Notes: generated by a model from the letters alone, not told the origin. Counted from the first letter of the stretch, positions 10,906 to 23,372 are shown. The stretch: 64,000 bases of DNA from Agrostemma githago (GCA_958450325.1 OY288253.1:61008266-61072265); one strand, 5' to 3'. Numbers and translations are program-made.

Positions 10906-11171
10906 CTTCCCTTTAAAGGGAGGAACAGTGGAGCCGGGTGAAGGGTTGGCGGGTGTAAGTAGAATTCCGGTAAGGTTATGTGGTGGGCGGGGGTTTTGGC
11001 GTGAGAAGGGGTGACGTTGGTAGGCGGTATGAGCGGATGCGGGGCCATGTATTGTGAGGGGTGAGTTAGTGGTATGTTGACGGGATAAATCAAATTGAAG
11101 GAGTCGCTCATGAAGTACATCAAAGGATATAGTGGTATCTCGGTGTTTGACAGCCTCAATTAGTGTGCGAT
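10906..11171 (-). pseudogene. Ty1/copia gag fragment
   Basis: The minus strand encodes a stretch with TLIEAVKHRDTTISF and VLHERLLQFDL followed by a Pro-rich tail, resembling the end of a copia Gag before its zinc knuckle. It stops at KGKC where the inverted-repeat segment begins. On the other side Athila-outer cuts it at 11171. It probably belongs to the same copia copy as 7498-9108, with protease and integrase lost between them. Confidence 0.6.
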
Positions 11172-13018
11172 TGAGCGCCGCCCAATCGGATCGGTCGTTT
11201 AGCGAAGGATGGGGGATCAAACAATACTTATAAGACTCGTAATAACATAAAAACAACTAGTGTATTCGTGGTAAGTCGAGGTCGGTCCACAGGGAACGGT
11301 ACAGAATTGAGTAAAAGAAATGTGCAAGGGTTTTAAATGGGGGGTTTTAAAGGTCGAGTCTAAGCTAAAATGCAATAAATAACAAGAGATGATCAAATAG
11401 GGAAAAGATGTTAGGGGGAAGTCGGGATTCAGAAATTAGGGTCTCAGAATCGGGTCGGTCACAACATCGGTAGAGGGAGAATGTCACCTTTCGATTTCTT
11501 CACCCAACTCACTTAAAATCCCGCTTTCGCGGCGAAGGAGGGTAAGTCTCAAGTCAAGATAATTTCTACCCCAAGTTTCCCCATATTGGTAGAAATGAGT
11601 CAAGGTCGGTCTAGTTGCCCGGACTAAAACAACATTGACACAACAACCTCAAGCAAGATAAACCAACAAACAAGCAACCAAACAAAACTCCTAAATTCAA
11701 ATAACCCAAAATCCTCCTCCCTAAACCCCCAACAAGAAATCTACTCACACTTCATAATGGAAACTAATAAAACAATAACAAAGGAGAAAACAACAATAAC
11801 ATGCATAATGATTAAATCTAGAAAAAATAATAACAATACAATGAAGGAAATTGCGATCTATAAAATAAACTAGAAAACGATTTAAGAACAACACAAATGA
11901 AATCAACAAAAACAACAAGACAATGAAGGAAATTGCAATTGATAAAATAAACTACAAGACGATCTAACAACGATATAAGTAAAATCAATAAAAACGAAGC
12001 AATAATAAAAGAACGATATTAAATCTAGACTAGAGATTAGGGAAAGGAAGAGAAATATACCAACTATGGAAGAAGATCAACAATAAAGAAGAAGATTGCA
12101 TAAATAAATAAGATGAAGGTTGATGAAGATGACAAGGGATTTGTCACTAATCCTTTGATAATTTCCAAGAATCTTCAATAAAAACTTGAATTCTTACAAA
12201 GCTTAAATGTAAATCTAGAGGAACTATGAAGAAATTGATGAAAACTATGAAGAACTCTAGCTTTCTATCTAAGCTAATTAAAATGATCTAAAATGCTAAT
12301 AGAGTATTCTAGTGATGATGAAGTGATAAGTGAATGATCATATGCAACTAACTAGGGTATCTATATATATATAGTAAAGCCTTAATGGATCCTTAAACTC
12401 AAGCCCAAATCCAACTTTTTGCTCCATTAGTGATACTTTCATCCTTTGAGTCTTCATATGGTGAAACTTCACCCTGCGAAATCTGTCATTCACGAGCCAA
12501 TACCGCTGGGTGAAACTTCACCCGGTGGACTTCCTTCCAGTTTGCGTTTTTGGACATCTTTACCGTCGGTCGAAACTTCACCCAATGGGTGAAAGTTTCG
12601 CCCGGTCATTTCGCCCGGTAGAGAAGCTTTTTTGAAGATCTTCGAGGAGGTGGAATTACCGTCGGACGAAACTTCGCCCGGTGGTATCTCATCGGGTGAA
12701 ACTTCACCCGATGGTTTTCTGGCCTCTTTTCTTGTCTCATTCTTCGTCGTATGATTTGATAGCTTTGAACTTTAAGTTTTGTGCTTTGCTTTTCGGACAG
12801 TATTCCCTTCTCTTGTGCTCGCGGAAGCTCGATCATGCTTTCGGCGTCAAATCCTATCAAAATAAATAGTAAAACTACCAAAAACCCGTAAAACGCACAA
12901 GAGAGACGCTAATGCAAGAAAGACTTACAATAAGGCGATAATCGCACTCTAGTCTCGCAAAACGGGGGGGAAACGAGTCTAAATGGGAGGAAAAACGGTC
13001 TAAATTTAGCACACATCA
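11172..13018 (-). repeat. Athila-outer 3' LTR (1,847 bp)
   Basis: The minus strand starts TGATGTGTGCTAAATTTAG at 13018 and ends GGGCGGCGCTCA at 11172, matching the Athila LTRs at 21395 and 41366. It is followed on the right by the purine tract and 3' region of the element. The bases left of it are GCGAT (11167-11171); the other end of this element is outside the window, so the duplication cannot be checked. It contains an array of CGGGTGAAACTTCACCC-like palindromes at about 12468-12715 and a TATATATATA run at about 12360. Confidence 0.88.
12468..12715. repeat. Palindrome array in the Athila-outer LTR
   Basis: Several copies of a near-perfect palindrome of the form CGGGTGAAACTTCACCCG, or with CGGGCGAAAC half-sites, are spaced irregularly. 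The same motif recurs at 21716-21960, 37482-37725, 41670-41920 and 62382-62731, all in Athila sequence. Confidence 0.8.
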
Positions 13019-14127
13019 AATCCCCCACACTAAACCGTTGCTCGTCCTCGAGCAAAGACCCAAAAAGAAATTACAAACTACTACTACTAGCTAGACTATG
13101 CTAAGCCGATAGGGGGCAATTAACGGGCCCGCTCCGTCCCTTCAACTCACATCGAAATACCCATGAGGTAGAGTACTCCCATGCAAGGCAAGTTGGGGCA
13201 TGCTCAAAATGGTGGATGCGACTAAACACACAAAAACAAATAACACGAAAGAATAGCCGCATCCAAAGCAAAAATAAAACACTGAATCCCTCATCGAGAC
13301 GGCAGGGAAGACACCGATTACTTACCTAAAACAATCATAAACATTCCAAGATAAATCATCCACGTGGACAAGGACCAAAGCCTAATACTATGATATTAAA
13401 GCAATAAAGACGTTGATAACTTAGCTAGGTCCTCCTAATCTTCTAAAAGGGGTACGACGGGGTGTTAAACGGAGTGGAATAAGCGAACCATGGAGTTGTT
13501 CGTCACTGTAGGTAGGTGCAGTCCCGCTCTCTTTGGCTAAGGCCAAGAGGGTCATTCCAAACTCGAATTTCCTAAATTAGCCCAAACAAAAAGTGGAGTT
13601 TTTACAATTTTTGGGGTGGATCGACTAATCACCGCTATCTTCCTGCCTCGGGACTCGGTCCTCTAGTAGACACTTTGCGGCGACGAATCGATCAAATGGC
13701 TTTTTTTTTAAGGAGATGTTTTTGACGATACGATTTTCATTTGAAGCTCATTTTCTCTCCTTTGGTTTTCATATTATTGTGCCCTTTTCTCTTACTTTGG
13801 TTTGCCCTTTTTGGCTTTTTGATGTTGTTCTAAACCAAGCTTGGAGGTTTTTTTGTATAAACTTATTGTGGTGATGTATAGGTGGAGGAAAAATAGGTAA
13901 TCGAGAACGCGCGCCGTTCCCGGATAACCCACAAAAAGGCGGAAAGAACTTGGACTAAAGGTGCAATGGTCATTCGAGCAAGGTCACCTAGAAAACGGGA
14001 TGCGAAAACCAAGGCCTAACTCCTCCATGGGTGGTCAAGGTGGTCAAGTGCAAACCCCGAAGTAAATCTCTAGTAGAAACGGTGGACTCAAACTAAAGGA
14101 TCAACAAGTTCGTTGATTTAGAGTCAT
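13019..14127 (-). other. Athila-outer polypurine tract and 3' untranslated region (segment 1)
   Basis: The minus strand reads AGTGTGGGGGATT (ending at 13019) against the LTR, the classical Athila purine tract. The rest, up to 14127, matches 40330-41352 of Athila-inner in reverse, including the GCTCGAGGACGAGCAACGG box. No ORF. At 14127 Tat-mid interrupts it; the sequence resumes at 45239. Confidence 0.85.
14123..14127 (+). repeat. Target-site duplication GTCAT, left copy (Tat-mid)
   Basis: GTCAT here is repeated at 45239-45243 right after the 3' end of Tat-mid. Removing one copy and the element restores continuous Athila 3' untranslated sequence, as judged against 40200-40270. Confidence 0.9.
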
Positions 14128-14515
14128 TGTAGACACCCACATTTGGCTGCTAGGTGTCTATAGCAGTTTCCAAAAAAACACCCGATGATGATCGGACGCA
14201 AACGTGTTTCTACGCGCTCGGATATGGGCTCGAAACCATTAGTTTCTGGCTTGGGATTTTTACGGAGTACAAATCTCACAAAACCAACCTCAAATTCAGG
14301 CCCAGCGGGTCGTTTCTAATCAAATAAGACTAATTTGGGTCAAAATCGACACCGGAAATAAAACCGTCTTTTAGCGACCGGGTCAAACCCCGGTCAAAGT
14401 CGTTTTCGAGACACAAAATAGCCTTGCAAATATCAAAAGTCCAACCCAAATACAAGATATACAAAATACCCAACCCAAGGTCCAAAAAAATGGACCCCTT
14501 CGCTTCAGCTGACCC

Positions 14516-14616
14516 ACTCGATCGAGTGTCAGCCCACTCGATCGAGTGGGGCCTCAACAGGCCCGTGTGCGGCAGCTTGGGTCACTCGACCGAGTCAGAA
14601 GGGTACTCGGTCGAGT
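14516..14616. repeat. Four ACTCGRYCGAGT palindromes upstream of the LTR TATA box
   Basis: Starts at 14516, 14536, 14584 and 14605; the last ends about 30 bases before TATATATA at 14645. Position relative to the TATA box is as in Tat-left, which favours a regulatory role such as a dimeric factor site (inference). Confidence 0.85.
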
Positions 14617-14644
14617 AACCCTAGACGAGGGTAGAGGGCATGCC

Positions 14645-14652
14645 TATATATA
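14645..14652 (+). promoter_or_regulatory. Putative TATA box of the Tat-mid LTR
   Basis: CCTATATATACACCCC, followed within about 120 bases by telobox-like AAACCCTA repeats, a combination common near plant transcription starts. The equivalent in the Tat-right 3' LTR is TATAAATA at 57993. Confidence 0.6.
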
Positions 14653-15702
14653 CACCCCTTTGCATGCACAATTAACACTTTTTTTCACAACCCTAATCCA
14701 CACAAGAACCATAATCTTCCTATCTTCTTCAACCCTAAACCCTAGCATTTAGGAATCAAACCCTAAACAACCATAACTCGATCTACGTAACCTCGCTACT
14801 CCCGTGCTCGAGCCATGATTAAACGAGTTCTATCTGAGACTAAGAAACATGTAGGTTGAGGGTGCAAAATCTCGTTCTTCTCTCTTCTCCTCTCTCTCGC
14901 GTCGTCTTCCTCATCTTTTTTCGTCTTTTTTTATTTTTCTAATATCGATACTATCTCTAGTATTAAGACATTAAATTACTCGCTAATTCCTGTCGAGCGT
15001 GAATGATGATGGGATAAGGAAATCCGAATATACAAGGGTGCTTCACCCGACGTTGCTGGTCGCTTATCCCGACACCCCGAACGCTTGATTGTTGAAGCGA
15101 GTCAGCATCAACAATAGTCTTTTTATTTCGTCATCATCATTATCATCACATATTCATCGATTTTAAACTATTTCAAATAAAATGTTTTTTTAGTTAAGTC
15201 GAAACCTGTTGATGCGGATCCGACATCGCACAATCCGTAAGGATTTATCATGGTGTCGGGATGCGGAGGGAATCAAGTCGAGTCCTTTTAAATTCAAGCA
15301 AGTATAAAGTGTCAATTTATTGGATTCGGTACCAACTCAATAGTTGGATGTCGAATCTAAACGATTTAGTCAATAAATCTAACTAATACGAATTCATTGA
15401 TGCTAAAAATAGTGATCACATAATTCGAAAGAATTAATTACGACACTATAAACACAGAGATAACCTATTTCGTTTTAGTTAATTTAAAGCGACTTACAAG
15501 CGTATTTTTTAGATTTCGCTCTAAATAATCGATATCGATTCAATAATCGAATATCGGATACTATGAGTATCAAAGTCCGAATCGAGCATAAATCATACAA
15601 TATTTCTGCCCGACTCAATAAAATCATCGACTTTCCAAAATCAAAAGGCAATTTCGAAATCAACAATCAATTGCGAAGCGAACCCTAGTTCGTACAGGGG
15701 TC

Positions 15703-15923
15703 ACTCGACCGAGTGCCATAGGCCACTCGATCGAGTGACATCCCAAAAATCGAGGCAGAATGCGTTTTTGAGGACCACTCGGTCGAGTCTCTCAATGACT
15801 CGATCGAGTGGCGACCTACTCGGTCGAGTCTCTTAGTGACTTGGTCGAGTACCCCCTCAAATTTTGGGCAGAATACCTTTTTTCTAGACCACTCGGTCGA
15901 GTCCCACAATGACTCGGTCGAGT
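15703..15923. repeat. Eight ACTCGRYCGAGT palindromes in the downstream LTR part
   Basis: Starts at 15703, 15725, 15777, 15798, 15818, 15839 (one base changed), 15891 and 15912. They come in close pairs about 21 bases apart, the pairs separated by 40-52 bases. Tat-left has the same arrangement with seven members. Confidence 0.85.
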
Positions 15924-16717
15924 GGCCTTTATCACGTCAAAACATGAGCCCTAAACATATTTCAAGCCTTCTAAAGTATTTTTATGACTTCGGTCAACAC
16001 GTATCAAATCAATCACGTGTCATACTACCTTTTGAAAACTCATGCATCATATCTCGTTACATCATTCTATAGCATTTTTATATTATTTGCAAACCGTTAT
16101 TAACGTTCCTAACCCGTTTGTTTATACTTTTGTCTCGTCGTTTTTGTTTGTTCGTTTTATTGTACTAAAATGAACCTCGCATGCTAAATTCAACTTCGAT
16201 GTTTAATTTAGATGCATTAAATCGACTTAGCAACTTATTCAAATTCTCGCATGTTTAGTCAAACGTTGTTTGCATATCATTCCATCGTATTACTAACGCG
16301 CATATTCGAAAGTCAAACGATATCTTAGTAGAGGCCGCTAATGTGCTGGCGGGGTTGGGTGTTCTTTGTGAACTTCCCAACACGTACCCTCACCCCATAC
16401 TCAGAACCATGGTTTCCGGATATCCGAATCCATTGGCACACGAGAGTCATTCAATACACGGTATCCGATAATGTCGGTATCGGTATCAAATGCAAAGGGA
16501 CGAGCCCAATAAACTCTGACATCCGAATGGGCCATACTTTGTGCATGGCCCACTAAGATATAGAGTGGGTTCGAATGGGCCCGAACTCCCACAAAGTTCG
16601 GTGGCGACTCCAACTTCGATTTAAATTTCTATTCGATCCATCTCATATGGAGATTCATTTGCCTCCCCAAATCCGCGCGTGGCCGCGTCGGGGTGGACCT
16701 ATGTCATGTCCACAATT

Positions 16718-16734
16718 TGGCGACTCCGCTGGGG
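16718..16734 (+). promoter_or_regulatory. Tat-mid primer binding site
   Basis: TGGCGACTCCGCTGGGG, identical in all three Tat copies, three bases after the LTR end. Confidence 0.85.
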
Positions 16735-17802
16735 ATTAACTGATGCGTGACTTACCATCGGCATCCTCAGGGTGAGACTCGAATAGAAATCGTTTGACTA
16801 GTACAATACGCGTTTTAGTTTATGGTTCATGCATAAACCTATCTTTTCCCGGGCCGGTACTGGTGACCGACGTCCCACTATACCGTGATATACTCCAATA
16901 TGGATATGTCAAAGGTGTTCATAGTCGATTCGTATGGGTTTCGCGGCATGTTCTAAGCTCAACTCGACTTAGGAAGTCCGTCCCGATTCACGGATAGGCT
17001 ATGTGCACTGGTATAGACCCTTTATTGACCGACCGAGACTTATTGTAGAGCATACATGGTGTCGTTATTATGCTTGCGTGACTATGTGCTACTTGGTTTC
17101 TAAGGTCGTTTTTCAAAAACCATCAATTTTTCAAAAAATACATGTTTTTCAAAATATCCAATTTCAAAACCCGGGAAACATACCGAATTTAGGACTTATG
17201 ATTTTACTCAAAATAGCCTACTTCTAGCCGGTATTCTGCCCATTTCAAAACTCGATTTTTTTTTCCAAACTTTCAAAATTGTGGCCCGATACACTTTTCC
17301 GATTTTCGAAAAAAATCGGGCCCTTCACCGAGTTTTTTTTTTCGAATTTTCCAAAAAAAAACCCTGTTCAAAACCTTTCTCTTCTTAAGACTTCCCGTAT
17401 TTAGCAGTGTCGGGTCGTGTCATAAGTCGTCGAAGTCTTTAGCGTCGAAACTCTGTCGATCTTACATCACGAGTTTCCTCCTTATCCCAGTCCGCCTTAT
17501 TTGACTAAGGCATGGCCCAACTACGTAGGACATACTCCTACAAAGGAGGGCCCGTCTACACATTCGAGTCCAAAGTCTGGGGACGTCTCACGTGGACCTT
17601 CCTTCGAACAGGATCCGGCCCACATTGCCGGATTCTAAGGGAGGCCCACCTTTCACAAGTCACCCATCTAGGTGTCTTTTCCGAGTCATTTCCTTTTCAG
17701 TCTTTCCTTTGCTCGGGATGTACTTGTTATTCTAGAGTTTGGGCTAATTTCTAATTAGGCGGTATTCTTACAGACAGGCCACCGTTAACCAGACGCCAGA
17801 AA
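16735..17802 (+). other. Tat-mid untranslated leader
   Basis: About 1.07 kb aligned with 316-1378 (reverse) and 47190-48245. Open frames in it are short and differ between copies, so I see no gene. Confidence 0.7.
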
Positions 17803-20562
17803 ATGCAAGGAACTCTGGATCAACTGACCGCCACACTGGTCAAAATCGAGACCCAATTGACTGTCATCCAGACCGACCAAACGACCCTTGCCACTCGTTT
17901 CAGTGCCGTGGAGAAAGGGACTCCTGTTGCGGAATCTGAGCCCACCGGGCCCATAGCTGAACTAATCAACGTCGTTCGCAAGCTTGAAGAACAGGTCCAC
18001 TTGTCAACAAGCAACTCAATCCATACGGAGAATGCTCGCTCCTACTCGCCTCTGAATGACGAGTTACCCGCCAACCTTAACCTTACGGGAATACCGATGT
18101 TCGAGGGTACCGAAGACCCGATCCATCACATCCGGACTTTCAAAGAATTTATGGCCGTCAAGGGGATGAAGTCCACCATGTTCAAACATTTGTTCGCTTC
18201 CTCCCTCGAAAAGAATCCCGAAGCCTGGTACTACAGGCTCGATTCCAAGAAGTACAAGACTTGGGACGATGTGGTAACTTAATTTGCTCGGAATTACGCT
18301 GATAATACCGAGATCCAGACTACGATGTGTACTCTGGAGGTTATGGCCCAAGAGCCCAAAGAAGGGTTCACCAAATACCTTCAAAGGTGGAGGGCCGAGA
18401 GCGTAAAGTTGGTCGATAAGCCCAATGAGAAAGTCTTAGTGGAGGCATTTGTCAAGAGCCTCCTCCCTTCTTACCGGGTCCATCTCCGGTATGCTGTCAT
18501 TCCTAACTTTGCCACTCTAACTGAAATGGGTACAAGGATCGAGAATGATTTAAGGTTAGAGAGCCTGACTAAGGCCTCTACCAAGGGATATCAAGGGGGC
18601 AGTTCATCTGTGAGCAAGCCCACACCTGCAGCTGCAACCCGCAGCATCTTCGATGAGGTTAATCTGCTAGATACCTCATCCAAAAAGAATACTCCAACTC
18701 GGGTATTCACGGATATAGGGACTACCTATACCTACGCCTTACAAAGGCTATCTTCAAAGGGCCTAATCCAACCAATAGGCCCAACTCCAGAAGTTCCAGT
18801 GGAGAAAAGATCCAAAAACTAGAATGTTCAGTCTTATTGCCAATATCATCGAGGTAATGGGCACGATACTGAAAAATGCTGGAAATTAAAGCATCTGATC
18901 CAAGATCTGATCGAGAGTGGGAAAATACCATTTCCCGGGGACAAGCCGAGCAACAAAGAAAACCCGTTCAGTGCTCACGCCATTTTTACCGGAGAGGTAA
19001 TCGACTGCTCTCATCTCATTTCCCCCTTTATCCCACAAATTAACGGGATATGGTTCGACGATGAAGAGGATGTCTACCTAGCCAAAGGGGAAGCTGTCCC
19101 CATCACCATTGAAGAGGTACGAAAGGCTAAATCTAAGGCTTTAGCCACCCACCACCTCGCCACCACCGGGCATCCTATCCCCATAACCGTCACTGAACCT
19201 GCCAGGACGGAGCCTACCCTCGAGGAACCAAGCAACGACGCGGCCCTGGTTAAGCAATTGAAGAGGGTTCAGGCCGATCTAACCATATGGCAACTCTTGG
19301 TCAGCTCGCAAGCACATCGGGAAGCACTTACCAAGGTTCTCGATGAAATCAAGGTCGACTCACAGGTTACCCCTAATGAAATGGTAGCCACTATCATGCC
19401 CTATCTCAAGGGAAAGCCCAAAAAAGAAGGCCCTCTTATCACCTTCTCTGAGTCCGACCTTCCACCGTTCGGGGCCGCCCATAACTTGGCCTTATACATC
19501 ACAGTCATTTGCCGAGGGAAATACCTCCCAATGACCCTAATCGATGATGGATTCGCTGTGAATGTCCTGCCTTTAAGGACCGTAAAAGCCCTCGGCATCA
19601 CCGAGGCCGACTATCTTCCAACCGCACAGACTATCCAGGCTTTTGATGGAAGCCCAAAACAGGTGGCTGGGGCCGTTAAATTAACAATCATAATGGGCCG
19701 AATCGAGAAAGAACTGGAGTTACAGGTGATTGATGTCACTCGTCCTTCAACTTACTACTTGGAAGGCCTTGGATCCATGCGGTCAAGGCCGTGTCCTCTA
19801 CCCTCCATAGGAAGGTCAAGATGCCTCTTCAAGACGATGTCATCACACTGGAGGCAACCCCCATTACCGTGGCAAGCTGGAACGCTACGGGCCGGGCCGA
19901 CCAACGAGGATTTGATTTCGTGGGAATGATCGAAGAGGAATATCTCTTCAGGCCCAACTTCACTACTAGCATCGATACGATGCTACAAAACTTGGGCTAC
20001 TTACCGGGGGCTACCTCGAGACCATATCTTCCAGCCGGAAAAATCATCGAGGTCCTAAACAACGGCGAATCACGATTCGGTTTGGGGTATGCTATAACCC
20101 CAAAAAACGTGGTCCGGGCCGGTATTCAGAAGGCCACCAACATCATCAAGGGTACCTACTTGGGCCCTTACAACCCAAAACTAACCGATTGCTTCGTTAC
20201 ACCGGTATTTGCGGCTATTCAAGTGGGGCTTTACCGACCCACCATCACATATCTCGAGACCAAAATGGCTCGGAAATGCAATTTCATCCCCGATGACATA
20301 TTTGCCCTCGTCCCGGCAGAATCCAAGGAGGGTGCTAACAACTCCGAGCCCGTGCTGGGACTTTTATTTGGGGAAGACAAGGCCGTCCCCGCTCCTAAGG
20401 AAGATCTAGTCAACCTGATCCTCCGCAGCAACCGGTCCGATCGAACGAAGCTAATCTCCGAAGTTGGTGCAGACACCGGGAAAAGGGCCTGAAGAAAGAC
20501 CGTCAAGTGGACCGACAGCCAGGATCATGTCTACAAGCTGACCACCGGAGAAGGAGACATGC

Positions 20563-20620
20563 CGGATACCGAGTCTGAGTCTGAGTCTGAGTCTGAGTCG
20601 GAGTCAGAGTCCGAGTCTAG
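20563..20620 (+). repeat. GAGTCT hexanucleotide repeat encoding Ser-Glu
   Basis: About nine GAGTCT-like units, in frame, between protease and RT. The same repeat with fewer units is at 50920-50965 in Tat-right. It encodes an acidic, probably flexible linker. Confidence 0.85.
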
Positions 20621-21389
20621 AGGGTCCAGTGCTAGAGCTCAGTCTGTAACCCCTATCCCTTTAGTCACTTCCACTGGAGTCTTGGGGCCTGTCCCGAGGG
20701 CACTCCCTATCCCGCCACTAACCAACGATCAGATGGCCGCTCTTTTCGAGCTGTTTTCCCAATTTACTATTTATAATAACGAAAACCGTTCCGCTTACGA
20801 CTTGTCTTATTTCCAAAATTCTTTCAATTTCAAAATTTTTATGTGTAATGACATTGAAAAACCCGATGAACAGGTGCGTCTACCTCCGCATATGATCGAG
20901 CAGCTCAAACAAAGAGAATCCCAAGATCTGGTAATTGAGGAAACCAAGTCCATTAACGTGGGAACCACTTTAGAGCCCCAGATGCTTAAGTTGGGTTTAT
21001 CCTTAGATCTCGAGGAGAGGAAACAATTCACAGACCTCCTCCAAGAATTCAAGGATGTCTTCGCGTGGTCCTACAAGGACATGCCGGGGATAGATCGGGA
21101 AATAGCTGTAAGCCGGTAAAACAGAAGCTCCGAAGAATGAGGCCCGAATGGTCCCTCAAAGTCAAGGAAGAAGTCGACAAGCAATTCAAAGCGGGCTTTA
21201 TATAAGTGTCTGAATATCCAGACTGGGTTGCAAACATCGTGCCGGTACCTAAGAAGGACGGCAAGGTGTGGGTATGTGTAGACTTCCGGGACCTTAATAA
21301 GGCCAGCCCAAAAGACGATTTTTCGTTGCCACACATCGACATACTGGTAGATAACATGGCTGATCATGCTCTCTTATCATTATGGATGG

Positions 21390-21394
21390 GTATG
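21390..21394 (+). repeat. Target-site duplication GTATG, left copy (Athila-inner)
   Basis: GTATG recurs at 43232-43236 after the 3' LTR. Tat-right, which lacks the insertion, has a single GGTATG at this place (within 51765-51780). Confidence 0.92.
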
Positions 21395-23243
21395 TGTTGT
21401 GTGCTAAATTTAGACCGTTTTTCCCCTCATTTAGACCCGTTTTTCCCTCGTTTTGCGAGTTTAGAGTGCGATTATCGCCATATTTTGTGTACTTCTCGCA
21501 TTAGCGTCCCTCTTGTGCGTTTTACGTGTTTTTGGTAGTTTTCTATCGATTTTGATAGGATTTTGCACCGAAATCACGATCGAGCTTCCACGAGCACAAG
21601 AGAAGGGAATACCGTCTTAAGAGTAAAGCACACAACTTAAAGTTTAAAGCCATCCAATCAATTAACGAATAACGAGACAAGAAAAGAGGCCAACAAAATG
21701 ACCGGGCAAAATTTCACCCGGTGAGACACCACCGAGCGAAATTTCACCCGGTGAGACACCACCGGGCGAAATTTCACCCGACGGTAAAAATGCCTCCCCG
21801 AAGATTTTCCGAGACTCTCCACCGGGCGAAACTGACCGGGTGAAATTTCGCCCGATGGGAGGAAGTGCCAAAAACGCGAAAAAAGGAAGAAAATCTGACC
21901 GGGTGAAATTTCACCCGGTGGGAATTACTGTCAAGACCGCAGGGCAAAGTTTCACCACATGAAGATGCTAAGGGAGATTGTCTCACTAATGAAGCAAGAG
22001 TTGGATTTGGGCTTTAGGTTAAATACCCATTAAGAGGATTACTATATATATATATATATATGTAACCCTAAGTTGTTGCCTAAGCAAGTAGTAGGAGGCC
22101 TCCATTAGTGTAGCATCCATCACATTACACCATCCATTAGTAGAACAATCTAGTAGTAATCTAGTAGTAATTCTCTATAAACCAAGTAGTTTACATAGTA
22201 ATGAGTAGTAGATCTACTTAGTTTCCATCATCAATTCTCTAGATTACAAGTTTGTAAGAAGATTATTCAAGTTTTATTGAAGATTTATGGGTTTATTGAA
22301 GAATTAGTGACAAGTTCTTCACTATCTCCATCAAAACTTCAATCTTTATTCATGCAAACTTCTTATTTCTTGTAGATCTTCACAATTGGTACCTTTCTTT
22401 CCACTCTCTTATCTCTAGTTTAGATTTAATTTAGTTTTCTCATTATTATTTAGTTTAGATCATCTTAGTGTAGTTATTTTCTCTAGATAAATTTGGTAGT
22501 TTCATAGTTTAGCGGGTAATTGTTAGATTGTAGTTTTCTCATCATATTGTTGTTAGTTTCCTTATATCTAGTTAATATGCATGTTGTAGTTAGTTTTTCC
22601 ATAGTTAATGTTTTGTTGTCTTTCATCATGATTAGTGAGTAGATTTCTTGTTGGGGGTTTATGGATGAAGACTTGGATTATTTGAATTTAGGGGTATTGG
22701 TGGGTTGCTTGCATGTTGGTTTGCCTTGTTTGTGGTTGTTGTGTCATTGTTGTTTTAGTCCGGCCAACTAGACTGACCTTGACTCATTTCTATCAATATG
22801 GGGAAACTCGGGGTAGAAATTACCATAACAAGAGACTTACCCTTCTTCGCCGCGAAAGCAGGTTTTTAGGTGGGTTGGGTGAAGAAACCGAAAGGTGGCA
22901 TTCTCCCTTTATCAACTTTGCGACAAAAACTCGATCCCGATCTTCTTACATTCCATGTTCCGAATCCCGACTTCTCCCCAACGCCTTTCCCTAGATTAAT
23001 TACCCTTAGCCATTCTCGTAGTGATTCCTCTAGCATAGACTTGACCATAGACTCGACCCTTAGAAACCCCCCCCCTCTAGACATCAAACACATCGCTTTA
23101 AACTCGTCAATACCTTCGTTCCCTGTGGACCGACCTCGACTTACCACGAATACTTGTTTGTTTTTGTGTGTCATCTCGAGTCTTATAAATATTGTTTGAT
23201 CCCCCGTCCTTTGCTAACGACCGAACCGATTGGGAGGCGATCA
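21395..23243 (+). repeat. Athila-inner 5' LTR (1,849 bp)
   Basis: Starts TGTTGTGTGCTAAATTTAG and ends GGAGGCGATCA. Contains the palindrome array 21716-21960, a TA run at 22043-22060 that could serve as TATA box, and a long T-rich second half. ORFs inside it (22713, 22870) lie in the LTR and show no protein similarity. Confidence 0.93.
21716..21960. repeat. Palindrome array in the Athila-inner 5' LTR
   Basis: Repeated CGGGCGAAATTTCACCCG-type palindromes, some as ACCGGGTGAAATTTCAC. One 33 bp unit near 21725-21790 is present once more than in the 3' LTR, showing copy-number change by slippage or recombination. Confidence 0.85.
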
Positions 23244-23246
23244 AAC

Positions 23247-23265
23247 TGGTGCCGTTACCGGGGAG
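23247..23265 (+). promoter_or_regulatory. Athila-inner primer binding site
   Basis: TGGTGCCGTTACCGGGGAG starts three bases after the LTR end. Athila elements are known for tRNA-Asp-type primer sites of nearly this sequence. Confidence 0.88.
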
Positions 23266-23372
23266 CGGCGAGTAATTGTATTGTTTTTAGTTGTTGTGTT
23301 TGATTCTTTTCCCTTCTCTCTTTTCCCTAGTGCCGCAAGGTGCTAGGAGTCTTATCGTTTAAATTGAGTTTT

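Larger units (their letters stand above)
14128..16714 (+). repeat. Tat-mid 5' LTR (2,587 bp)
   Basis: Starts TGTAGACACCC and ends ATGTCCACA, three bases before the primer site. It carries TATATATA at 14645-14652, telomere-like AAACCCTA runs at about 14732-14770, a CT-rich tract at about 14880-14920 and two palindrome arrays. Similar along its length to the Tat-left LTR and, less closely, to the Tat-right LTRs. Confidence 0.9.
17803..21394 (+). pseudogene. Tat-mid gag-protease-RT, first part, broken
   Basis: Gag starts at the ATG at 17803. In-frame stops stand at 18280 (TAA) and 18820 (TAG). The zinc-binding motif of type C-x2-H-x4-H-x4-C (YCQYHRGNGHDTEKC) is near 18835. Protease reads IDDGFAVNVLP where Tat-right has IDDGSAVNVLP, a change at the active-site loop. 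One base is lost near 19750, TGG became a TGA stop at 20490, and about 30 bases are missing near 21105, followed by a stop and a further TAA near 21202. A Ser-Glu repeat lies at 20570-20620. The RT frame (YPDWVANIVPVPKKDG) is cut at 21394 by Athila-inner. Confidence 0.88.

Noticed and set aside
10879..11256. A 125-codon ORF as a host gene
   Set aside because: It spans the boundary between an Athila LTR and a copia gag fragment; only the middle part has coding similarity.
15703..15923. Regularly spaced palindromes suggesting a CRISPR array
   Set aside because: Repeat units are 12 bases and symmetrical, spacers are irregular and shared between LTR copies, no cas genes, plant context.
22713..23199. 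ORFs at 22713 and 22870 and their twins at 42702 and 42859
   Set aside because: Located in Athila LTRs, overlapping in several frames, with no recognisable domain.
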